Origin: Acanthosoma haemorrhoidale
Lineage: Eukaryota; Arthropoda; Insecta; Hemiptera; Acanthosomatidae
NCBI GenBank assembly: GCA_930367205.1
Contig: OV884012.1
Location: 57,805,239 to 57,869,238, forward strand
Length of the DNA stretch: 64,000 nt
Direction: 5' to 3'
The notes beneath the pieces are model-generated. The model did not search any database, was not told the DNA's origin, and was given only the letters and a program-made list of their open reading frames with translations. Of the stretch, positions 34,246-46,679 are shown one piece after another. Every line of letters begins with the position of its first letter. The stretch's first letter is position 1. Made by a program: the position numbers and the translations under genes.

Positions 34246-35591
34246 CTGTGTGTGGTTACTCTCTGTACTATCTGTTTAAACAAAGGAAAATTGTTTATCT
34301 ATTTATGTTCAGTAATTGATAATACCACTCCTGATTTTAATGACTTAGAAGCGGTGGCAAATTAGGGACCGCTTTAGGGACGCTACGTGCTAATTATATG
34401 TTGTTGTTTTTTTTTCTCTTATTTCATTACATTGTTTGATATTGTATTTACATGGATAATAACTTTAGCATAGACTCTATGTAACCCACTTTATGTAAAT
34501 GAATTGTTGGTTCTTAAAGGGCATAATTCCAGGATAGTAAAAATATGTTATTATTATGTTCTATGCTACAATTTGCTAGGTGGCTACAATTTGTATGGTT
34601 TGGTTATGATGATAATTACTGGAACTATTTGAATAAAAATTTCAACGTCAAAAAGATTTTTTGTTGATAATCTCACTATTGACTGGCACGATTTGCCCTG
34701 ACTACTTCAGGGACAATCTCCGAAGCATTTATAGATTAATAGTTTTGTTTTCTTTATAGCCAAGGACACAGTGATTCCTGGACAAAATCCAATTTATATT
34801 CAAATAAATACTTTTTTGAGACAAATATTAATAATTTGCTTGAACAAAAATTTCGTTTATAATTGATCTAAAAACAATTAATCGATGAAATTAAATCTTC
34901 CAAAAAATCACAAAAAAATAACTTGTCATTTGATATGCTTGTTTGATAAACCATGATCCCACTGTAAATATAATCAATATTATTATTTTAGAAGACCAGT
35001 GATATTCTAGGGGTTAGATATGATCCAGGATAGCGTTTATGCCCGAGGGTTGTATATAAATAATGGAGGGAAATTGCTTATAGATTTATTAAATCTAGTT
35101 TATGTCAATTGAACTAAAATATACGTTAAATAATTATTTTAATTCCTGGGAACAAAAAATATTGTTAAATGGATATTTTATTCCATGGTTAATAACGGTG
35201 AAAGAACAAAATTATTTATCATAAAATTCTAAAAGTCATCAGCTGTGGAAACAAAACAGCTGTTTTTATTATAAAATTAGGTTTTGTGATCTAAGTAATC
35301 GCTTTGTCTCAATTTAAGTTTTCCCCATTTACTCTCTTACCTTGAACCAATATGGGTTTTCCTGCAGAATTTCATTAAAAATAATAAATAGACTGGCACA
35401 AAAATACGGTGTTTCTAAAGTGTTTAAAACTAATTTTCCTCTTCAATTCCCCTTATTATTTATGAAGATCATTCCCATTACGTTGCTTTATTCTCCGTCT
35501 GACTATGTTCTCAGTTAATACTGAATCTCTAGCGATCCTAGCGCAATGAACACAGAAAATCGTTGGACGAAAGTTTCAATTTTTAAGACAT
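34246..35591. other. Unassigned A+T-rich sequence
   Basis: Nothing recognised. Confidence 0.4.
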
Positions 35592-35958
35592 ATAAAAAAT
35601 CCATCTAAACTATTCTTTTGGATTCCTTGCCATACAAGATTGGCAATCAAGAAGCCAGGGAAACTGACAAACCATGCAACTATCTATGCCAACATCAATG
35701 CCATGGAAACAGTCACGTAACGGCCATAATTGAAGAAAACTGAGCAAAGGTATCGCCGAACTGTATTTGCAATCGCAAGTGATTACGTTTGACATAGAGA
35801 ACACCTGGTTGGCCGATACGCACCTTCTTCTTGAACACGGCCGACCAACCTGTAAGAAGTGCGATTATGGATCATTATCCGTTTATCACCTCATGAGCGA
35901 GTGCCGTGCATTCCAAATAACTCACTCTACAGAGAACTGGACTACCATACTAGTATAA
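35592..35958 (+). pseudogene. LINE RNase H and zinc-knuckle fragment, frameshifted
   Basis: From 35592 one frame reads IKNPSKLFFWIPCHTRLAIK, matching the W-I-P-x-H motif of the RNase H domain found in I-, R1- and related LINE clades. It stops at 35718. In another frame, 35767-35958 reads CKKCDYGSLSVYHLMSEC, a C-x2-C-x8-H-x4-C knuckle of the kind that ends many of these ORFs. The order RNase H then knuckle is right, with a frameshift between. It does not belong to families A, C or D, which show no RNase H here. Confidence 0.7.
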
Positions 35959-35984
35959 AGTACATTATTCATCCATTCTCTATT

Positions 35985-36122
35985 CATGTTTAAAAGTGAG
36001 GGGGTTCACCTTATAAATCATAAAACTTAAAACTAACTCACATCTAACAAACAAACTCTGAATCTAATTTTCCCTGACAGTCTCTTGCCATCGTTGTGGG
36101 AAGGGTGGTGGGGGCTCAATGA
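35985..36122 (-). mobile_element. Family C subfamily LINE fragment
   Basis: The plus strand AACTTAAAACTAACTCACATC, TAATTTTCCCTGACAGTCTC, TTGCCATCG and GGGAAGGGTGGTGGG aligns with the junction of the reverse transcriptase end and 3' UTR in copy C2 (33270-33365). It shares the block ACATCTAACAAACAAA with the fragment at 41027-41222, suggesting a separate subfamily. Confidence 0.65.
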
Positions 36123-38940
36123 GATTGGGTAGATTTAATTTTATAGTCATCGCCAATAGTCGTTATTACTGATCTAGCGTTAGGATTAACAAAAAAAAAT
36201 TTACTTAGAAAATAAATGCAATTAAAAATCCATAGTGAATAAATAAGAGTATTTATTAGGGATATTTTCACTTTATATAGTAATATATTAGTGAAAACCT
36301 ATCCTGGTCCGTGGAAGTACGGGCAAGCTCGCCTATCGGCTGGAACTAAGGAGGGGATGCGGGCGGAATCCACCTGCTCCCGACACTTGTCCTTCCAGGC
36401 ATTCCCGGCTCCGGGCCAACTGCAAAAAGAGGACTCCCACTTGAATTAATGAGATCTCCCATATGGTCTACGTCGAAGGTTAAATACTGAGCCTATTAAT
36501 CCTAATTAGCTAAGGCCAGTTTTAAATCTTTCATCGGGCTATGGACCTTAGGCACGCGAGCGCCCCGCAGATTTTTATGGAAACGGCGATTTCCATCTGC
36601 CGAATATCTCAGCCGACTGGTTCTTCGACCTGCTACCAGCCTACGCTCTTGGATTTTATGTTTGTTTAAAAAAGAGTAAATTTATACCCATCTGTTACTG
36701 TCCCATTATATTATTTATTTTTTTAAATATCAATTGACGATCTATTCGGAATTACCTAATGTTCGTGAAATTACCCTAGATGTTTATATAGTTAATGTTT
36801 AAAACAGCAACAATTTTTATGAAATTTCATGTATGGATCCATCACCATATAATGTCACATAATTTGAAATAGATTAAAGTAGGGACGAGAGGCTTCACCC
36901 CTGTAAGTAGAATTAGCCTGGAAGTCGATTTTTGATAATTTAAACTAATGTTAGCATCAGTTTGACTTTCGATTTGGTCAAGACCTCGGCTAAATCATGA
37001 AATAATAAGTACTTTGGGTTGTTCATTAAGCATTAGTCTCTACAAATATGCTTTTATCGGCAATGTATTATTTAACCCTTTTAAAATATCATGCTTGTAA
37101 AATAATATTTTACAAACGATAGGGTTGATTTTTTACATTTAAGAATTAAAGTTAGCTGAAATGCTGGTGGTGACGGAACTGTAAAATGACACATTGTCCA
37201 TAAAAGAATATTTTAGTGAGACTAAAGCTTGATGAACAATCCAAAGTACATATCTATGTTAAATATGTCATAACATTTCAGCTCTCAAGGATAAAAATTG
37301 TTCATTTATATTAATATTTGTTTTAACATTAATTAAGAAAAAAATGTTTAGTTCTATACTATTGCGTTCATTCGCAAGGAGAATAAGTATTACACGAGTA
37401 TATATTTTTTTCTCTCAACGCAAAACTATTTAGTTATATTCAGACTATATTTATTCGAACATGAGCATAACGTGGTCGCCCATTAAAGTTAGTGAATCTA
37501 TTTACTCGAAGAGGACCACGCGAATTGCAGAATCCAGTCCCAATACGTCGCAATGAATTTAATTCGCCAGTAACTTAGTAAATAGAAGGAGCCCTAACGA
37601 ATGAAAAAAATATATGACCTAAATGCATTTAAATATTTTTTACATTATATGGAATAGGTGATATGAGCGACAACTCTTCTTATTCTTCTGTTTCTAATGG
37701 TTTCCAAGCAAACTTTATTTTCTGTGGCTTTTTTCTGCTATTTTTCTTCTTAGGACAAAGGCAATCGTTCCAAAATGCTTATTATCAAATAAAAATTATA
37801 ATTTTATTTTATAAAAAAATATGAAGGGAGAACCTGAACCGTTAGACGGAACGGTATTATGTAGAAAGAAACTGGACATGCAAACAAAAAATCTTTATCT
37901 CTTATAATCAAGCTGATTCCTAAAAAAATACTCTTACCAATTATAGATTAGATTTAACATACAAATGTTTTTGAAGTTCGTCGGTATTTTTCATTAAAGA
38001 AGAATCACTTTTGTTTGCACCCGTTTGTTTGTCTTGCCTCCTCCAACCTAGTATCATATAAAGGGATGTTATTTCGGCGAACAATTTTACTTGTTTCCAT
38101 GCCTAAAAGAAAATGCCACCTTGTGAAAAATAATTAAGGGTTAATTTTCAATCTATTAATTTCAATCACAGTGCATAACATGAATAGTATGGTTAAGCCG
38201 TAGTGGGTCTTATTTCAATAGTAAAACTACCAATAAAATGATTTTCGCGACCTAATGAAGCCCTCAACTGTGAGATTCATAACTCCTAATTGATTTTTTT
38301 TTGTGTTTACTATCACCCTAGACCAAGACCGTTCTTTGACCATTATTTTTTAAATGGGCCTTTGGAACTCTATTCCAATTTTATTGGAACTCCCCAAATC
38401 TTTGAAGCTAGACCGTACCATCTCCCTCCTCTCTGACACTTCATAATTATGAATTATTATTAATGAATTAGCCATAATTAGGTCTTTATTAGTTTTATTG
38501 TTTTAATAAATACTGGCAATCTTTCACGTGCTTTTCTCCCATTTCATTTATTCGCATTCATATAGTTCATATAAATTTTTCATTTTCTTAGCTACAATGG
38601 TCAGTAAATGATATTTACCTCTACTTGTTCAAGATTTTTTTTTCAGTATTTTGCTGTTGGTTAATTGTTGCCAATGGCTCTTATAAGCTAATCAAATTAG
38701 TGCGATCGTACTTATCTCATTTTTGTCAGCTAGACTTACCTATTTCTTCCTTATATTATTCATAAAGAACAATGTCTCAGAACAAAGTTCATTTTTTTTT
38801 CATTTTATTTCAAGATTTATTTTTTATTAACTAAATTTATTAGATGTTTTAGATGAATATTGCTTATTATTTAAGCTGGGTGGCTTTTAATATTACATGC
38901 TACTCTTTTTTAAAATTAAAATTAAAAAACGCTTAAATCA
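36123..38940. other. Unassigned sequence
   Basis: No supported gene. The patch 36300-36420 is G+C-rich and unique; the patch 37440-37600 is moderately so. The rest is A+T-rich with T runs. No repeat family recognised. Confidence 0.35.
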
Positions 38941-39330
38941 CCGTGGCAGTTGAACTAAAAAATCATCCCACCGTGTTGCTCATCCATTCGGCGTTATTGT
39001 TCGGTGTAGGGGTGATGGCGCGATGTGGGCGGTTGACCACAGGTCTCTATTTCTGTTTATTTTTGGTTAGGGCACCTTTACGAGTGAGCCCTAAAACCAT
39101 TAACCGATGGTGGGCATAGAGACGCCGCCAGCTGGTAGGTGCAGTAAAAGCCAATCAGTTCTGTCGGGTAGATGGTTCTGGTTTAGGGCTGAACAACAAT
39201 CGACACCTGACCGCGCCAGGTCCTCGCCATCTACGCGCAGACAGGTGCACGGCTCGCTAATTGGACGCTTTTCCCCTGATACATCGCACAATCCGACCAA
39301 GCAGCCCTCATTTAAATGAATTAGAAAACC
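38941..39330. promoter_or_regulatory. G+C-richer unique island, possible cis-regulatory block
   Basis: The stretch 38941-39320 is markedly less A+T-rich than its flanks. Overlapping ORFs occur on both strands (39100-39300 minus, 39107-39319 plus), which points to composition rather than coding; neither has a recognisable domain. Regulatory function is inference. Confidence 0.22.
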
Positions 39331-40784
39331 GATAAGTAAACGGGCTATCGATAGAAATGTGTCGTTTGCATTAGCGCTGGCCTAAGGCTGACCAAGACTA
39401 GATTACGGTTCGATATTAGTGTAGGTAGTTCCTATCTTTAACTCACATCACCATCTCAGAGCCATAGATTATTCAACTAAGGCAAAAGTCATGTAAGCGT
39501 TTTCAACGATAGATAGATTTAAATGTTTTTTGCTTTTTATAAATCGAAAGATTGTTTCTGTTTGTTTGATTGTGACATGAGGTGTGTGCCACTTAAGCAA
39601 TCAACTTGTGAGATCGTTTTAGCTATTATATTGAACATATTTAAAACTTCATTTTAAAATTAAATTGTTATTAAACGAAATAAAGGGCTTAGAAAGTGAA
39701 GAAATAATAGCGATAAATACTAGCAGTATGGTACTTTATAACAAAGGCGTTTTATTTTTTAAACCATTGGGACTGTAATACTCACCCTTTCACTAACAAA
39801 AAAATACGTATAATACCTGAAACTTTAGTACGAAAGTCTATTAAAACAGCCTCCGAAAATATTAATTAGCGGACGTGGCAACTGTTTCTTAGATCAGCTA
39901 GAACAGGCCATGATGTAGGTACGTATTATTTCTGCTAGTATTTTTGCTTGAAATGTAGTATATTTTTTCTATCACCGAATATAAACAAACATTATCAAAC
40001 CTCATTAAAACTATTCTCGTAATTTTAATTTTTCGGGTAAGCCTTTGAAAAGGGACTTCAGTAATCATCATTCCGTTATTAAAATTAAATTAAATTCCTT
40101 ATAAATTTTGTCACCAGTTATGTTGAAGTGCGTTCAGTAGTGCTTCATGTTTAAGACGGTATAGTTTTAATTTTTCAATAGTTAGTAACTGTAAGAAAGG
40201 GTTATTTAAAATCAGCTTAACTATCTTTGAACGGACCTTTGAGCCCAACACAGCCAGAGCAATGTCGAAACAATTTGGAAATCCAATGTGATTCAGAGGA
40301 GACATGGGCAGTTGTGAAATTCTGTGAGTCAGGATTCTTAGAAACCTCTATTTTACTAAACTTGTCTCGTGAGCATAAAGGTTAACCAATCGATTGACTT
40401 ATGATATACCATCAACTTTCGTTCTTGAAATGGGTAATTCGATTCTTATTGAGTACTCCATTCCGCTGATATGTGATTGTTTTAATAGGTAGAGGACTTT
40501 GAGTTTCCTTTTAAGTAATAGTTTATTTTCACTATTATCATAAACGATATTTTTTTATTAAAAACAGCCTAAATCTCAATAATTGACTTCAATTGCTTGT
40601 TTTTTTGCTACAGGTTCTATATGAGCTATTTAGTAAAATATTCTTATAATACTTATACAAAAGATAAATTTAACATTATTTATGTACTTTTAAAATAATT
40701 AATATAATTATAATCAATAATATTTATTATTTATTACATGTTTGGTTCTTTTGTGTATATAACCTTTAAAAGAATTTTTATTGT
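39331..40784. other. Unassigned A+T-rich sequence
   Basis: Nothing recognised; the ORF at 40111-40305 lacks family features. Confidence 0.4.
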
Positions 40785-40797
40785 AATCTCTAATATC

Positions 40798-40988
40798 TGT
40801 GTTTCAAACAATTTTATTAAGATAAAATTACAATCTGCCTTTTATTAGGCAATGAGTAATTGAGATAAATGTCATCATTCATACTATATTTACAATTCAT
40901 CATTCACTCGCTCATTCATACAATATTTACAAACAGCCCAGAGGCCCCCCAAGTCCACAAGGGTCACCTCCCTCACATGCGAAGGAGG
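40798..40988 (-). mobile_element. Family A LINE 3' end with 13-bp target duplication
   Basis: A minus-strand 5'-truncated copy, about 190 bp, spanning the 3' UTR from the ACCTCCCTCACATGCGA block to a tail reading AATAAAATTGTTTGAAACACA. The 13-bp target-site duplication AATCTCTAATATC occurs at 40785-40797 and 40989-41001. Its tail matches the type seen at 46157-46170 (AATAAAGTTGTTT) rather than the AATAAAGGARTAT of copies A2 and A3. Confidence 0.9.
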
Positions 40989-41026
40989 AATCTCTAATAT
41001 CCCGTATTTTTTTTTGCTTTTTTATC

Positions 41027-41222
41027 CAAAAACTTAAGACAAGCTTACATCTAACAAACAAAATCTTGGCTTAATTTTCCCAAATAGTGCCATCGATGCA
41101 GAAAGTGTGGTGGGATCATAGTGTTAGGTTTGTAACAACACTAGGTTTGTTAGGTGCTGCAATGAGTCAAAAAAACTTGATGGATTTACCCAACGACGCA
41201 CAGTTGGACGGATGCACAAATT
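41027..41222 (-). mobile_element. Family C subfamily LINE fragment
   Basis: The plus strand reads TTACATCTAACAAACAAA, AATTTTCCCAAATAGTGCC, GTGGTGGGATCATAGTG, GTTAGGTGCTGCAATGAGTC and AAAAACTTGATGG. All match copy C2 (33290-33430) in order, with a short local duplication of TAGGTTTGT. No coding frame survives. Confidence 0.7.
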
Positions 41223-43975
41223 AGGTGGACTGAAATAAATTGAGAGAGAGTGGTGGAGTAAATATAATCTTCCTAAGGTGGTTTAATGAGCTGCTTGAAA
41301 CAATCATGCACAAACAGAGTGATAACGTTGTTTTTGGTTCGCATTCGTTCAGTTTAATAGTCCTCCTATTATTATGGATCATACAACTATAGGTAAGTGC
41401 GTATCTCTTTTTGAAGTTCCAGAGAAATATTACGTCGTTATATATTTTTTTTAAATGCCAAAATATTCTATGTTTTATTGTTTCCTTAAATTATCAAATT
41501 AATTAGGCTCAATAGTGTCTAATACCATGATGATTATTTTATTTAATAATTATAAATGGCTGAGTTACAATTATTTTGTAAGTAGATTTAATGTCGGGAG
41601 ATGAGGCTGTCCGAATCGCACGTGAAGGAATTTAAGCGTATCTACTATTAATTATTCGAATAAAAAAATCAAAGAATGATGGGAAAAGTCACAGCGAAAA
41701 AACGAGGCCTTTTTTTACAATTATGACGACTAGCTGGGGAAAGATGACATTGTGTTCAACTTCGAGTTGTTGCCAGAACTGAGAGCTTCGAGCAGCCGAA
41801 GAAGACCGTCAAAGCCTTTTTCCGAGTGCAGTAACAAGTCAAAGAAAAGTAAAGTGCAGTGTCATTAAATTGCTAGTAGCTATGAGTGGTCTTATGCTTC
41901 AGGTCTTAAGTTTTATTCCTCGGATAATAGGTCAGGGGCATCCCTGATAAAATTTGTTACTAAAACTGGATTTAGACATTATTTATCATCACCTTCATTG
42001 ATGCCAAAGGCCACATGAAGGCTGTCATCAAATAATTTATTTATTATAACATCACCAATAGTGTAATATTTTTAGGAGTATTATCGGATGTTACTATTAT
42101 CCTATAATAATTCCAATGTGATTAGTATACATCCTCTTGTCCTTCTCCCATCAAAACAAACCATATTAAATCATATTATGTTCATGAGTATTCTGGGAGA
42201 AAAAAAAATTACTGAAATTCGTGATTTTTTTCTATTTTTTTATATCTAGCTCCACAGAATTTCATTTGCGGCCACTATGGTCGTATGAATACACCATATG
42301 GGATAAAGTCGTGATCAGCAAGTAATTTACTACAAGATTCCAAACTTTCATGGTTGTGTCTACCTAAAATGGTCATCCGTTCCACCGCGAGACGGCACAA
42401 GTAACAGGTCGGCGCTCTTTAATCTCTCAATTTCCCGTATGCTTGGGCTTTCATGAAATGTAGTCTTATAAAAAACAGATTCTTAGTGACAGTAAAGACT
42501 GGCGAAAGTTATATATTGTAAGTATACTGTGTGAAGTTATGGAGCACAGTGGTCATTTTTGGTAATGATGGAAGCCCTTAATGATTTTCAGGGATAAGTA
42601 TTTAATTCATTTTAGTTTATCGTAGTTGGTTTTGCATCAATGATTGAATGTTGATTTGAGTATGAATTCGTTTTAAAGGCTTGACTGAGATATCTTGTTT
42701 AAATAAGTGGATATTTTTTAAATCTTTTGATCTTTATGCGATCCTTGATTAATATTAACTGTAAATGTAAAGTAGATAGATATTTATGGTCAAGTCAAGA
42801 TAATATACTCATTTTGACTAAGGAATAGCTGCTATTTATATGGGCACATGGTGAATAACTTGTAATCGGCACTTTATTAAAATTATATCTCCTGAATTGT
42901 GTTGATTGATGATTTTTAATGTTGAGTTATTGTTTTTTTTTTTGGTTACTGTAATACTATTGCGTCAACGCAAAAAGGAGAACTGAACTGTAAAAAATCA
43001 ACCAAAAAAATTTGATTTGGTAAAAGATATCTTAGCCACATTTGGCATTCTATTACTGAGGTTTACGTTTTTTTTTCTAATATCTCGGCATGAGATGGCT
43101 TGAAAAGGCAATCTCCTTTAAACGTGTTTCCTCTTGGCAAGGCACCTGTCTCACCAGAGAGCTGAATCCGGGCTAAAATGGGTCATGGAGTATCAGGGGA
43201 AACACCTGCTGGCCAGTCATCTCCGCCATCTCATTGGCGCCACTTTTCCACAGCATGAGCCCCCGACATGTTCGTAAACTTATTTTAGCATAATATTAAG
43301 CAACTATTACCTGCAAGGAAGAATTTATATTCGTTCCATATTGTACTGATCAGTTGATCCAAGGATAGGTAGCCACGCCATTTCACACATTTGGCAAAAT
43401 ATTTTCATACCAATCAAAATTTGTTCACACCAATTATGAATTAAATTTTATTTTGGAAATATTATAACCTGAGGTACTTGAGTGCGTAAAATATTCTTCT
43501 TTCCTTCAAGGTAATCTCTTTGTTGAGAGTCTGGTTTATATTTATCCTTTCTTTTGAAAAAGAATGATAAAACAAATTAAAGCTATATAATAGATCTCAG
43601 CTATAAAATAATGGTAATATAAGCTCAGAGATTTGGGCCTGTACCTTCAAACAGTTGGCGATTAAGTTTTATATGCATACATGCATTTATTTATAGAAAT
43701 ATTTACAAATAAATAAAGAAATCTTAGGCTATATATAAAACTAAATGCATAAAAATGCATTGATTTACTAAAATATTTGCAGCAATTAGAAAGGAAAAGA
43801 TACGTTAGCCTATATATACAAATTGATACTAAAATGAACGAGACTATGTGTTAAACTACATACAAACCGATTTCAACTAAAGAAATAATAATACTATAAA
43901 ATAATAATAAACCAAATTGTATTCAGAAGAAAAATATATAAAAAATGACATGTTAAATATGAAGGAAAGAAAAAT
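41223..43975. other. Unassigned sequence with a local imperfect duplication
   Basis: No supported gene. Less A+T-rich unique patches occur at 41590-41860, 42250-42430 and 43080-43280. At 43680-43740 and 43755-43825 a segment of about 70 bases is imperfectly repeated in tandem (ATGCATT..ATTTA, AAATATTT(A/G)CA, TTAGSCTATATATA). Confidence 0.35.
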
Positions 43976-44170
43976 GGTTGGCCAAAAAGTTCGTTCTGTT
44001 TTTGTCGTCACGAAACTTCAAGCAGTCTAATATGTAGCTAACTTCAGTCCGTTCCTTGCGCGTGCGCTCTCGTCAGATACTAGACACTTCAATGTAGTTT
44101 GAGGCGAAATTCCGACGAGACTGATTGTATTTTGTCTGTTTAGGATCGTTCGATTCTACCATTTCCTGCA
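43976..44170 (+). mobile_element. Truncated mariner-type transposon end
   Basis: The sequence GGTTGGCCAAAAAGTTCGTT (43976-43995) followed by CTGTTTTTGTCGTC is the characteristic terminal inverted repeat of one mariner group (GGTTGGCCAAAAAGTTCGTTCGG...TTTTT). The matching inverted end was not found nearby and no transposase ORF follows, so only one end survives. The right limit is an estimate where sequence complexity drops. Confidence 0.55.
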
Positions 44171-45679
44171 GCATCTGCTGTATAAATTTTTAACTTTAAT
44201 AAGTCTGTAGTTAGTCTTATTTTAGTATTTTTTTCTTTAAATCTTTAATTTGCTAATCAACTCAATGTCATAGGAAGATATTTAATCACTTGAGACAAAA
44301 TACAGTTGGCGGAGTATCTAATAGGACTTTCATGTAAAATATCATGCTTCATCATATCACTTCATTAAATGGGGATTGGGTTAAAGTTTAATGTCAATTT
44401 ATAATTATTTTTTAAATCTCATTCACTACTTATTAGTTAATAACTCTTAATTATGTTCGTGGAGGTTAAAATATTTTTCATATCGTTGGGTAATTAAATC
44501 TTTTCAGAGATGGACATGTTTCCCAATATCCAGACAGAGGCGTACATTTGAAAACATAAAAGAACCCTAATTTCGAAAAAAAACAAAAACGAAGCACTAA
44601 AAAGTATAGAAACCCCATTTAGAATATCTTTGAATTTAGTTTTTCAATTATCTGTGCCTGGAGATCTTAAAAGTCAAAGAGAAGCGACTCAAGTTAATGA
44701 ATATGGTGCCGTATTTTTTGCGTATTTATTTTTCACTTAAAGAAATTTTATCATAATGAAAATAAACCCCGTTACCAGGGGAATATGTTTTTTTTTAAGA
44801 CCGATTACGTCATTTAACAGTCACTGAAAAGTGCAGATTTGACAGTCTATACACATCGACAGATTACTAACAAAATAAGATCGTACCTTCATTGAAGTAC
44901 ACCCTTTTCCTTTGGACTCGGAAACTATGAAATGATAAAACATTATGATTGAACCGGTGAATGCCAACTTTAATGTTAAAAGTTCAAATGTTAATAACGT
45001 ACATATGCGAACCGCACCCTCAGAATGGAATAAATTTACATTTTCTTTTTCATTCGATTCTACTAATCATGCATTGTAAAGGGAGAGCGAGGAGATTGAA
45101 TTTTCTAGAAAAAACGTTATTAATCAATTTATACGTTTGTGAATCCTACTGACGAAACTCTGATGGATGCTCAATTACACTCACGTCAGTATCGCAGGCG
45201 CCCACAACGGATACTCATTTAAGTTTCTAAGCCGTCATTTACTCAAGAATATACAATCTACAAACGATCATCGCATTAAATAATAATCCAATTATCTTTT
45301 ATTGTTTTTTTTTTGTTTTTTAGCATGATATGTTTGAACATTCGTTTTATTTAGCCATATAATAAGGTTCAAAATGAAAACTCAGTATTTTATTGCGGAA
45401 TGTATCTTGGTTTTATTTGTTCGACCACCTTGGTTGTTGGTAATTGTCTGTAAGCAAACAAATATAAATCAGTTTAATTGTAATTAAAAAACAACAACAT
45501 TATATGCAATTATGTTGTTAATCAGAAGAGGTTATATACTATATGATGGTTTGATCGATGAAGTTCAATCACACCTAGCACAACCACCTGCAGTGGACAA
45601 GTAGAAGTTTGAGCTATTCGTGTCCTTGAAGAATGACCTTGAACAAATTAGTTGGAAGAATATTTATCAATTTTAGCTT
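44171..45679. other. Unassigned sequence; possible decayed coding trace near 45556-45672
   Basis: Mostly A+T-rich. At 45556-45672 one plus-strand frame, with a single internal stop, reads EVQSHLAQPPAVDK then KFELFVSLKNDLEQISWKN, more protein-like than chance frames nearby; this may be a decayed gene or element. No family recognised. Confidence 0.3.
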
Positions 45680-45688
45680 AATCTTCCC
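45680..45688. repeat. Target-site duplication (left) of copy A6
   Basis: AATCTTCCC is repeated at 46184-46192 after the poly(A) of the family A insertion. Confidence 0.75.
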
Positions 45689-46183
45689 TTAATACCCTAC
45701 ATTCTTGAACTCATCCCATCCAAGTTCATACACTTCCGTAGTAACCTATCCAACCACCCTAATTCCCTAGCACAGTCATTCCACTGCACCACTCATCCCT
45801 ATAATCCTCCTCGGAGACTAAAACGGCAGTGGCCTCGTGACCTGCTATAAATACGTGACAGTGGGAGCAATGGCTAGTTTCTCCAATTATGTCCTGAGCG
45901 TCTGTAGCTTTCACGCCCTTGGTCAGCCTCCACTGGCTCTTATCCAGTGACGCAGCTGACGTAGGAGCGTGGGGGACTTCCCAAGATTCCGCTTCCTTCT
46001 TCGCACGCGAGGGAGGTGACAACCTTGTGGACTTGGGGGGCCTCTGGGCTGTTTGTATATCTAGTATGAATGAGCGAATGAAAATCGTAAATTGGTATGA
46101 ATGAGATCATTTATCACAATTGCTTATAGCCCAATCAGGCAGATTGTAATTTTATCATAATAAAGTTGTTTAAAAAAAAAAAA
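45689..46183 (+). mobile_element. Family A LINE, copy A6, with poly(A) tail
   Basis: The copy begins in the last reverse transcriptase codons (TTAATACCCTACATTCTTGAA, matching LELIPSKF coding in copy A3), continues through the 3' UTR, and ends AATAAAGTTGTTT followed by 14 A. The 9-bp target-site duplication AATCTTCCC (45680-45688, 46184-46192) bounds it. ORFs at 45759-46104 within it are shadows in the 3' UTR. Its tail differs from that of copies A2 and A3, defining a second 3' subfamily. Confidence 0.9.
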
Positions 46184-46192
46184 AAATCTTCC

Positions 46193-46679
46193 CCTAAGTA
46201 TTCGTGCAAGAAATATATTACTACCACAATGAAATACAGACTACCACCGAAGGACCGAAAGAAAGCTATGATCCAAAACTAGGCATATATAGCTTCCTAA
46301 AGTGTCCTGATGACCCAGCCTTCTTTGATGTTTTAAGGCTTTACGAGTTCTACTTCCATGTTTACATTTTTTTTTTTTCCACTTTGTATATTATGAGGAA
46401 GTACGAGTATGAGGCTGGTAAGATGTTTTCTGTTATGGCAGTACCCAACGTGCTTAAAAGAGATTGAAAACACCAAATGAAAGGTAAGTGAAGAACAACC
46501 GTTTGAGATAGAATACTACTGAAATGTTTAGGAAGAAAAACAAACAAGAAAACTGAATGTTTACAGAAAATAGCGAATGGAATCCTGCGCAACTGCACCT
46601 TTATAGCTCGTTATGGGATGCTCTATATTTAGTCCCCTCTTTTATCCCCCCCACTATCTTTGGTGTTTATCGTCCACTA
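46193..46679. other. Flank of A6 with a protein-like ORF
   Basis: The 87-codon plus-strand ORF at 46204-46467 contains ESYDPKLGIYSFLKCPDD, not low complexity, but later runs through a T tract. A strong splice-donor-like AAAG|GTAAGT lies at 46481-46490, 14 bases beyond its stop. The function is unknown and the case for coding is weak. Confidence 0.25.
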
